Shown piece after piece: positions 22,601-34,100 of a stretch of DNA of 41,485 bases. The DNA is taken from contig JAUCBJ010004025.1 of the NCBI GenBank assembly GCA_032718475.1, positions 1 to 41,485 of the forward strand. Reading direction: 5' to 3'. The notes beneath the pieces are model-generated. The model ran no database searches. It worked only from the letters and a program-made list of their open reading frames with translations, and was not told where the DNA came from. Each line of letters starts with the position of its first letter. Positions within the stretch are counted from its first letter, which is position 1. This DNA is from Nemertoderma westbladi. Its lineage: Eukaryota; Xenacoelomorpha; Nemertodermatida; Nemertodermatidae. The translations under genes and the position numbers were made by a program.

Positions 22601-25166
22601 ACGCGAACCCAATCTCTGCAGCCAGTTAGTTACTCTGTATAAAACGCGAACCCAATCTCTGCAGCCAGTTAGTTACTCTGTATAAAACGCGAACCCAATC
22701 TCTGCAGCCAGTTAGTTACTCTGTATAAAGCGCGAACCCAATCTCTGCAGCCAGTTAGTTACTCTGTATAAAACGCGAACCCAATCTCTGCAGCCAGTTA
22801 GTTAGTCTGTATAAAACGCGAACCCAATCTCTGCAGCCAGTTAGTTGAACACTTTTATTTTTTACTGTATTTGACACAAATTAATTAGGCCTACAGGCAT
22901 TTCGGGTTTAGTAGATGGAAATATCGCCAACAGAATAATTAAATGGGTTTTGTCAACCAGAATTACTTTGATGTGGAATATCTGCATATCAATCACGAAT
23001 GGCTTGAGGACATCTTCTATATATAGGTGGGGATGACTAGAGGGTGTAGGGTGTATGGATGGAGGGTGGAGGGGTGGAAGTTTGCTCATACTGAGTGTAG
23101 CACCAATGTTACTGCCTTAATAACTCATTTGCATTCGCATCAGCTTCCTCATCTATTCCGATTTGACGATTTATTCACGTTCAACTTGATTTCCTTTTAA
23201 ATTTGTACAAATTGGCGCGATCACGAGACTCGAATTTCCCACATTAAATTACATTATTATATAGTGATAGAAACCCCTGGTGATGAAAGGCATTCCTTTA
23301 GGAAACAGAGTGGAAGGGTTTGCTGTGGAAGATCACCCATGGATGTGAATAGGCAATCCTTTAGAAAACAGAGTGGAAGGGTTTACTGTAGAAGATTACC
23401 CATGGTGGTGAACAGGGATTCCTTTTCCTTTATGGAACAGTGTGGAAGAGTTTTCTGTAGAAGATCACCCATGGCGGTGAACAGGCATTCCTTTAGGAAC
23501 CAGAGTGGAAGGGTTTACTGTGGAAGATCACCCATGGCGGTGAACAGGCATTTCTTTGGGAAACAGAGGGGAAGGGTTTAGTGTGGGAGATAACCCATGG
23601 TGGTGAACAGGCATTCCTTTAGGAAACAAACATAGTGGAAGGGTCTACTGGGGAAGATCACCCAAGATAGTGATGGTTAGGCATTTTTTGAGTAATAAGC
23701 CTAAATGATTCTTACTTTCTAAATTGATCAATTTTGGATATTAATTGCGTTGTTTTTGAAGAACTTTATAATGGATTAATTATTTGAATTTCAATAGTGA
23801 TTTACAGAAGAACTTAAGCTATCATATCAACCAAAAACTTGTACAGAATTTACCATAAGACTATAATTTTAGAAATCTATCAGGCACGCAATTAAGTTTA
23901 ATATTTGACATAAATTTGTCATCTTTCCTTTTATTTTCTTTCAGCTCAAAAGATCTTATTCGCAACGCGATCTTAGACAATGACTTCCTCAAGAACTTGG
24001 ATCACGCACAAATACGTGAGATCGTTGATTGTATGTGCCCGTTGGAGTACGGAAGAGACATTAACATCATCAGAGAAGGCGAGGTTGGGGATAAAGTATA
24101 CGTGATGGAAGGTAAGCCGTAAGCCGATATGCCTAATGTACTGTAGCCTTTAGCAAACAATGATTATTTATTACTGACTTGATTAATTGATTGTCCGGAA
24201 ACATATTTTAATTTATAATAAACAAAGTAAGAGAGTTACCGCTGTTACAACTATATATCTGTCCGTCTGTCTGCCGTTCTGTCAGCAAATCTTTGATGAA
24301 ATCAAACTAAACCTTGTACACATTTAATAAATAGTCCGTCGATTGTCTTAAATATAATTTACGTGGGGGCATCGGTTCTCCAGTCTCACCCTAGGGGGAG
24401 ACTGGAGCATCGGTTGAAATATTCGTACCATTACGTATCTTATTCTACGTGCGAAATAAATTCAATGTACTTGATAACCGGACCTGGTGTATTTCAACAT
24501 AAAATGTGTTTTTCTCTAAAATTATAAGATATTAACTTGCTATTCCTTTACTTTCAGAGGGTAAAGTGGAAGTTTCAAAGGATGGTAATAGACTGACAAC
24601 AATGATGCCAGGAAAGGTATTTGGTGAATTGGCTATATTGTACAACTGCACCCGAACTGCAACAGTCAAAGGCAAGTGGCTAACAAGATTAATATACAAC
24701 GCAATGGCGCAAAAATAATGGGAGAGTATCAGGTTACCGTGCCAGTGTCTAAATTTATCAGCAATCAATTTTCGTATGAGATATCTTTTTTCAATTTCGG
24801 TCAATGCGCCACTATATGCCTTTTATAATTTATTATTGGTGTTTTGGGTGAATTATTGGTTTCATATTATTATACCTTTTTGTTGGGCACAGCTTTTGCA
24901 AAGTCGGCAATGACGTCCAGGAGGGATCGAACTGGTGACCCCCGGGTTGGAAGTCTGACGCTCTAACCATTCTACTAGCGGCTCAGGTAAAAGGTAGACC
25001 TAGAAATACTACCTGATACCTTGTGTGACCGTAATTTACCTCCTCATGGACTCCCCCATCTGTCAATACCCTGATCTCATTCACCCATAACACCAATATT
25101 AAGTTATAAAATATACCGGTGGCATTTCTCTATGGGTGTAACTGTCCTACCTAAATTAGTCAGATG

Positions 25167-25198
<32 letters not shown>

Positions 25199-28100
25199 AA
25201 CTGGACGCAATAAAAATTTATCACTCTCCAGGGGAAATTCGACGCAAATAACAGATGATTACTCTCAAAAATTAAACTGTGAATTTAACACAACTTGAGA
25301 ATTTAAAATTGAAGCGGGATATTAATCCTCCCTCTTTTTATTGGCTGATAAATGTAATAGAAAAAAACAAATATTAGGCACGAGACGAGATCACAAAATA
25401 CGAATACAAACACAAACACAAAACAATTAAAAACTATACTTTGTTAATCAAGTATTTAGTATTTGATGTATATTAAAATGTTTTATTACTTGAAGGGGCG
25501 GTTGCTGGTTGCCTAGTAATAGGCCATTGCGGGCAGCCCTGCGCCGTCCTCCAGGCCCAGTCCGCTGCGCCAATTCACCCGGGATCCACGGAGGCAGTGG
25601 GAAGCCCCGCGGATAATGGCGAGTTGGACTCGGGTCCGGATCCAGCCCATTACCACACTGTAGGGTTTCCCCCATGCGCAATGCAGCCTTTCCACAAAGG
25701 TCCGGAGCAGTTTGTTGGCCTGTGGAGCCACGATCCCATCGCACGAGGGGACAAACGGGGAGAAGTTGCCACGACGATCAGAAACGGCGTCGGCATAGAT
25801 CCGCTTCTTAGCATCCTCAGCGGACTCGAGAACACTCATTAGGGCGCGGCTTGAGTAAGACCCGGCATCAAGGTTCATTACCTTTATATCAATCAACGCC
25901 TGGGTCTGACTCTTAAACGCGCCCCGAATCCCGATGTCGCACCGTAGCACCACCTTGTCCTCAATCCCCGCCTGTTCCCGGACGATGGGTTCCAACACCA
26001 CGTTGCGTGAGCCGAACGCCTGTGCCGCGATGTTCCCCACGAGGTCCCGCAGCTCATTATGCCTCTGTATTACGAGGCCGCCTTTCTTACAATTTAACCC
26101 ATGGTTAATGTCGAAGGCAGCCCGCATCCGTCACAGCGGCTTGGAACCGATGCTAAGGGACGGCCATACCGGATGGCCAGCGCGTCCCTGAACTCCTGGG
26201 GCGAAAGATCCAGCTGGTGTTCCGATATCGGGAGGGAGGAGATCCACCCACCCGAGCGGTAGTCCGCAGCTCGTTGGATAGTCCTTCGCCGGTCTTTAGG
26301 CATCTCCTTCCTTCTCCTTGCTCTTCCTTATACTGGTATTCCTCGCGGGCCAGCTGTTCTACCCGCCCAGCCTTCCTCGCATATTGGAGGCATTCTAGAT
26401 GTCCCGCCAGAGAGAATTCGTCGTCGCCCAGGATTGCCCGTGATAGGGCTCGCGTTCCACTTTGTGACACCCTGTAGGAAATGGCGGCCTCTGCGACGGG
26501 GTTGCGTAGGCCCATGCCGCCAGTGCGAGGGGACAGGGCAAACAAGCTACGTTCCTTCACTGACACATCTCCATTGTGACGCGCTGGAGATATGCCCATT
26601 CTCTTTGCAGAGAACAGGCCATCGCTGCGAATGCGGCCTGCGGCTGGGCCTCAGCCATCTCAGACAGTTTATCGACAGAAGCGACCCACGCTGCTACCTT
26701 CGCCCCTACAAACGTCTTCTGGTCGTCCGTCCCACCAATAAACCCCCCGAGGAAGCGGTGTCCCGTTACGATATTGATGGGGTGACCCGCGAAAACCCTG
26801 TTGGCCTCATCCAGAAAGGCTTCGTCAACTACAAGGAAGCATTTCGTAGGTTCTGGGTAGTAGCCGAGTGTGGGGCCATGATGCTGCAGCAGGAGGAACC
26901 AGTCAAGAACATATTTTAGCTTTCCTGCTGCCGCGGAGTCGTCGGCATACCAGTTCTGGCGAGTCTTGGTGCTTCTTAGACGACGATTAAGAGGGAGTGC
27001 ACCCGACGCATAGAACGGCATTGCTAATGGGTCACCCTGCATGGCCCCTTCCTCGCTGAACAGCACCTCCTCTGTTCCGCGGACTATGAGGATGCTGTGA
27101 CCCCGGTAACTGTTGAACAAGAACAGTGAACACCGGGGCCACAGTTGGCGGATGTTCCACAGAGCTGCCGTTCTGTTTAGTGCATTGAATGCATTTGATG
27201 CATCCACCAGGAGAACACCCCACCCATCATCGCGCCAATCCTCAAATATTGCCGCCATCGAGTGGATAGCCGCCTCAGCACCCGCAGAGGTGCCAGCCGA
27301 CAACTGCTCCGCTCCGCACGTGTTGGTGATGTCGTCCCCGGTCGCGTCTGCCATGGCACGGCCCATGATCCGTCGCAGGCACTCACCAATTCCTATTGGC
27401 CGAACACCAGGACATTTATCCAGGGCGATGAGCCGTCCTGACTGTAATGCGCAAATCGACTCCCACGGAACTACTGAGTTTGCAATGGAGCGGGTAATAC
27501 TGGGATAGCGGGATATTAATTCGCCAAGGCGGGTTTTGCGTCGAGTTTCCCCCCCCCCCCCCCCCCCCCTGTCTCAAATTAGTAGTTCGAGTGTATAATT
27601 AATCATTGTGGCCGTGATGGTTCATGATTAATATACACTACCCTTTGATTGTAGCGAGTGGTTAAAGACGGTCGAGTACGATAGGGTTGAGCACAGTGGC
27701 AGTATATGATGGTATTGACTGATGGGAGGCCATGAGGAGGTAAATTGCGGACATACAAGGTATCAGATAGTATTTCCAGGTTTATCTTTTACCTGAGCCG
27801 CTATAGTGGAATGGTTAGAGAGTCAGACTTCCAACCCGGAGGTCACCAGTTCGATCCCACCTGGACGTCATTGCCGCCTTTACTATCTGTGAGCGGATTC
27901 AATTCCGCTCCACTATCCCCATAAAGTTGGGAAGTGGCGTTTTCAGCAATATTGGGGATACGAGGTTAATCACCATTAACCTCGTATCACACCAATAATG
28001 GGGACAACATACAAGCCCCGAAGGCCACACACAAAGGGAGATCAGAGGTTAAACCTCCTGGAGAGGGAAAGTAACAGCAGCGGGGGGGGGGGGGGGGGGG

Positions 28101-31100
28101 GGAAGCACTCCCACAGAGGTGAGAGGCGAGAATGAACCTATTAGCCAATCAGGGACAAGGGAGAGCATCCGCTAGGTACTAAGGCCACAGTAGTGTATGG
28201 GTGAATATATATACATTGTTAGTGTTTAGATTGATTCAGTTATCTCAGTCATCTAGGGCAGATCGGTGACACTTTTGTACCGTCACCGTCCGTCACCTGT
28301 AACATCACCGTAACTACCGGTACATCATTCATTGCTGCATTGTAATATCTCAACTGTGCTATCACGTATATTATATTATCATTAGTCTATATCAACATCA
28401 GAATAACAACAACAAACTATTTTCCAATTACATCAGTGACGCGTAACACAAATTAACCGGTCGGGATCCTCTGATCCCGTCACACTATCTACCTGGAATA
28501 TTGCTCGTAATTCAGTGACCAACCACCCCCTTGGTCGTGAAACTACATATTAGTAAAATTCAATTGTCCGCTTCCGAAAAGGTGTCATTTTAATTAGTTA
28601 GAGTTGAGCAGTTATTGCAACTGTTATTAATGATTTAATATGGTGGTTCTGTTCAGAAATTAAGAAGCACGTCACCTGGGGTTGAACCAGCGCTATGCGC
28701 GCGTTTCAGCCTATCAGGCCTCATCAGTAGCACTAACCAGTTGAGCCACTTGCCCCTGACACTTGCTCTCCCATCTATTGCACTGAACTGGGTAGCGCTA
28801 CTGAAGAGTCCCGATATGCCGAAATGTACGAATAGCGCTTGTTCAACCCCCGGTGACGGGTTTCCTCAATTTTTCCATTTCTGAACAAAACATATTACGC
28901 GATTTTAATGAGACTTTTTATACTGTAAGAAACAACTGCTGAGATATTATTTATTTATACAGTATGTAAAAACAATAATTACAAATACACCAAAAAATGT
29001 ACCGGTATAAAGGTATTGTCCAACATAACATATTTACAGGATTAATAAAGGCAAGGAAGGGTCTTTCCCGTCCTTCCGGTTAATCCAAAACCTAAGTTTA
29101 ACATAACATATAGGATTACCCCTAAAGCTTTGCAGCTTATTTACAAGGAGGTCCTTTATGTTATTTATGTTATGTTGCCGGCCAGATAATGATTAAACGA
29201 ATTACTTAATTATCTTTTTGACTATTTTAATTAACAACTAATCATATGTTTAATGGTTTATATTTGCAGCGATTTCTGCGTGTAAATTGTGGGCCATCGA
29301 TCGAACTGCTTTCCAGACGATAATGATGAAGACAACGATAATCAGACAAACAGAGTTTATGGATTTATTGCGAGGGTAAGTAACTCTACCAGGTTGAAAG
29401 AGGCCAACACAGCAATGGTGTCTTCAAAATGCACTTCAAGGAGTCAACAAAATCAATAAGGCGGTTAAGAAACTGGCTTTTCAAAGCTCAAGATGCGAAT
29501 ATCCTAATGTCAGAAGCAAGACACGCAAATAATAATCCTCGGGCTTTTTGGTCTGTTAACCTCATCAACTCAACACATTATTAAGTTGTATGTTAACCTC
29601 ATCAACTCAACACATTATTACCCCATCAACTCAACACAGTTAAGTTGTATGTTAACCTCATCAACTCAACACATTTAAGTTGTATGTTAACCTCATCAAC
29701 TCAACACATTTAAGTTGTATGTTAAACTCATCAACTCAACACATTTAAGTTGTATGTTAAGCTCATCAACTCAACACATTTAAGTTGTATGTTAACCTCA
29801 TCAACTCAACACATTTAAGTTGTATGTTAACCTCATCAACTCAACACATTATTAAGTTGTATGTTAAACTCATCAACTCAACACATTTAAGTTGTATGTT
29901 AAGCTCATCAACTCAACACATTTAAGTTGTATGTTAAACTCATCAACCTAACACATTATTAAGTTGTATGTTAACCTCATCAACTCAACACATTATTAAG
30001 TTGTATGTTAACCTCATCAACTCAACACATTATTAAGTTGCATGTTAACCTCATCAACTCCAACACATTTAAGTTGTATGTTAACCTCATCAGCCCAACA
30101 CATTTAAGTTGCATGTTAACCTCATCAACTCAACACTTTTAAGTTGCATGTTAACCTCATCAACTCAACACATTTAAGTTGTATGTTAACCTCATCAACT
30201 CAACACATTTAAGTTGTATGTTAAATTCATCAACTCAACACATTATTAAGTTGTATGTTAACCTCATCAACTCAACACATTTAAGTTGTATATTAAATTC
30301 ATCAACTCAACACATTATTAAGTTGTATGTTAACCTCATCAACTCAACACATTATTAAGTTGTATGTTAACCTCATCAACTCAACACATTTAAGTTGTAT
30401 GTTAAATTCATCAACTCAACACATTATTAAGTTGCATGTTAACCTCATCAACTCAACACTTTTAAGTTGCATGTTAACCTCATCAACTCAACACATTTAA
30501 GTTGTATGTTAACCTCATCAACTCAACACATTTAAGTTGTATGTTAAATTCATCAACTCAACACATTTAAGTTGTATGTTAAATTCATCAGCCCAACACA
30601 TTATTAAGTTGTATGTTAAACTCATCAACTCAACACATTTAAGTTGTATGTTAACCTCATCAACTCAACACATTATTAAGTTGTATGTTAACCTCATCAA
30701 CTCAACACATTATTAAGTTGTATGTTAACCTCATCAACTCAACACATTTAAGTTGTATGTTAACATCATGAACTCAACACATTTAAGTTGTATGTTAAAT
30801 TCATCAACTCAACACATTATTAAGTTGTATGTTAACCTCATCAACTCAACACATTTAAGTTGTATGTTAACCTCATCAACACAAAACATTTATGTTGTAT
30901 GTTAAACTCATCAACCCAACACATTATTAAGTTGCATGTAGCTCCTTTCCATTAATTAATAATTAACATTTTTTTCGTGGAGACAAATATATTAATTTGC
31001 GTTTGTTTTAATAAACGCAAACGCCATTGCGGGAGGAAAGTGGACACTCAGAAAAAAGGTCTCAAAATGGCAAAGTGGATAATAATTAAAGGGGATAGTA

Positions 31101-34100
31101 TGTTGTTTTTAATAGAAACCCTGACACAGTAACCTGTTCCTTTCCACTAACATCAAATTGTCAATACACGAGATTTATTTCTGATTGGACCTATTTTATT
31201 TACTTATTAAACAGTTGTTTATATTTGTGGACGTTTTGTACCAAATGTATTATCCCTCTAGGGTCCCTTTATTCCGAGACGCCAATGACGATGTTTTATC
31301 TAAAGTCGCCGATATTATCGAAGAAATGTATTACGACGACGGCGAATACATCATTAGACAAGTAAGATTACATTAATAGAATCCCAAATATAGATGTAGC
31401 ACATTGTCTACAAATGACGCTGATTGCACGCCAACAAAATCTCTTAATGAATTCCCTTAAATTAAGTTATATTTGAAGGAATCAACTAACCATTATTTTT
31501 TGTCTATACAGGGCGCCAGTGGAGAAACTTTATACATAGTGAGCAAAGGAAGGGTTAATTTAACTAAACAGTCCGCCAATCAGAACGAACCACAATTCAT
31601 CAACCAACTGCAAAGGGGCGACTATTTTGGCGAGAAAGCTCTACACGGGTGAGCTTGAATTTTTGTTCTACTGGAGTTTCTTAAGATAAATTATTGGCGG
31701 TGCGAGATTTCTTCCAATACTTTAAATCGTCTAAACATTTTTCTGATATGAATGAAAAATAGCTAGCAACTTTGTTGTATTTCAAGATTTACAACTTGAG
31801 GAAAGATTATATTATGTCTGTAATACTGTAATATTCCAATAACCACGCCGTCGCATTAACGATTATAAAACGTAATTACAAATAATTTGTTATTTTATCT
31901 CAAATGGATTTTTTTTACTAACAGGGAGGAAGTACGTCAATTCAATGTTGTTGCAGCCGATAAAGAGGGAGTTTGTTGCCTTATGCTAGACAGAGAGTGA
32001 GTATATATTATTGGTATATTTACCGATTATAGACAGAGAGTGGGTATATATTATTGGTATATTTACCTATTATAGACAGAGAGTGAGTATATATTATTTG
32101 TATATTTACCTATTATAGACAGAGAGTGAGTATATATTAATGGTATATTTACCTATTATAGACAGAGAGTGAGTATATATTAATGGTATATTTACCTATT
32201 ATAGACAGAGAGTGAGTATATATTATTGGTATATTTACCTATTATAGACAGAGAGTGAGTATATATTAATGGTATATTTACCTATTATAGACAGAGAGTG
32301 GGTATATATTATTGGTATATTTACCTATTATAGACAGAGAGTGAGTATATATTATTTGTATATTTACCTATTATAGACAGAGAGTGAGTATATATTAATG
32401 GTATATTTACCTATTATAGACAGAGAGTGAGTATATATTATTTGTATATTTACCTATTAGAGAGAGAGAGTGAGTATATATTAATGGTATATTTACCTAT
32501 TATAGACAGATAGTGAGTATATATTATTGGTATATTTACCTATTATAGACAGAGAGTGAGTATATATTATTTGTATATTTACCTATTAGAGAGAGAGAGT
32601 GAGTGTATATTAATGGTATATTTACCTATTATAGACAGAGAGTGAGTATATATTAATGGTATATTTACCTATTATAGACAGAGAGTGAGTATATATTAAT
32701 GGTATATTTACCTATTATAGACAGAGAGTGAGTATATATTATTTGTATATTTACCTATTATAGACAGAGAGTGAGTATATATTATTGGTAATATTTATCA
32801 TTCTAGTCACTGTTTATTGGTTAAGCGGTTTAAAGTAAGAGGTGCCGCTGGTAACCGCAAGTTAGCATAATTATACAATGGATTTGGAAAATAAATCCTA
32901 AATCAATTGCTCCTCGTTTTGAAGCTCCTCGTTTCGTGTGATATCATTAGGTTCAGTTCAGTGCGGTAGCTTACAGGGTTAAAGTCACATCAAAAAGGAT
33001 CAGAAAAATACCTTTACATTACTCTGTAGTATGTTGATTACGTGGGGCTGTTAAGAGAACGAAGTTCGAAACATTAGAATCTACACTCACATTGAATTCT
33101 ATGTAATTAATTAAACGTGAAGTGAAGCATGATGTATGCCAGTTGCACACATGTGGGTCTTCCGCCAAAGGAAGACACGGGGGGGGGGGGGGAGTAACAC
33201 GGGGGTAATGTACTGATAATAATATTAATGATATTAACTTCGTGTACCGTACATCATTAGAGGCGTAGCGACGGGGGGTAAGGGAGGGGGGGGGGGGGGG
33301 GGGGGGGCGTTCGCAGGGCTCGCTATGCCTCTGTACATCATAAGTAAGAAAGTAAAAAAAAGTATCCCATGACTGTCATCTCCTGTAATTAGGCCTATTT
33401 TGGAGCTTAGCTTTGGCTGTGTGGTCCAGCTGCTAACATGCATGCATGAGGTAACTGAAGGAACACCCTACTCTTTTATCATTTTCTTATTATAATTATT
33501 AGGCCTAACCTACTGCTCCCCTGCTACACTGTAGTAAAGCTATGCTATAAATATAAAGTCGGAATGGGTTGAGCCCCATAGCCATTAGTTATTGGCGGCG
33601 TAATACACATACTGTATGTAGAATATGCGATGCGTCGCCACTAGTCCGCATTTTCTCAGAGACTCATAAATATTTATTCATTATTTGTTAGCCGGTAAGC
33701 CGCGAGCTATATAGTTTTACACTAGTGGGGATGCAATGCTGATAATCAAAGGATTTATCATATCCCCCATCATATTCTGCACTTTGAATTAATTATGGAT
33801 ATTTCAAAGTATTGCTGGCTTACTTGGCCACATCCATAAGTTTATACATACAAATTTATGGAATACAAAATTTACATTTGATTAGTTTTTTTCATTTCGA
33901 GTTGCGGTACGTTTGGTGGGGATTGTAATGCATACTGAATAGTTCATATTGTACCTAATTCAAACCAATCAATTGCAGGAAACGTGTTCTGTACTGTCCT
34001 ACAGTAAAGATCGGATTTAATGTAATAATTTGCAAACTATACCACCATAAAAAAATACCCATAATAAAACAAAATGAAACGAAAAAAAAAGTTATTTTAT

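Larger units (their letters stand above)
25161..27575. mobile_element. hAT-like MITE, copy 1 (221 bp net), split by a retroelement
   Basis: Left end cagatgggaggggg and right end ccccctgtctc are flanked by the same 8 bp, AAATTAGT (25153-25160 and 27576-27583). Subterminal blocks (ggaactggacgcaa, ggaaattcgacgcaa on the left; ttgcgtcgagttt inverted on the right) match copy 2 at 39015-39256. An 8-bp duplication with CAG-type ends fits the hAT superfamily. G- and C-runs of about 30 and 20 bases lie just inside the ends. The element is interrupted after 25326 by a 2.2-kb retroelement. No transposase is present, so it is non-autonomous. Confidence 0.88.

Noticed and set aside
21045-22846. CRISPR-like repeat-spacer structure
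   Set aside because: The whole 43-bp unit is conserved from copy to copy, with no variable spacers, in a eukaryotic intron.
24895-25000. Functional tRNA gene on the minus strand
   Set aside because: Boxes A and B are present but the acceptor and anticodon stems do not pair well, and a related copy lies at 27796; it is a tRNA-derived repeat.
25597-27508. Plus-strand open frames (for example 26434-26919, 27113-27508)
   Set aside because: They are antisense to the GC-richer RT/nuclease pseudogene, which carries the recognisable motifs.
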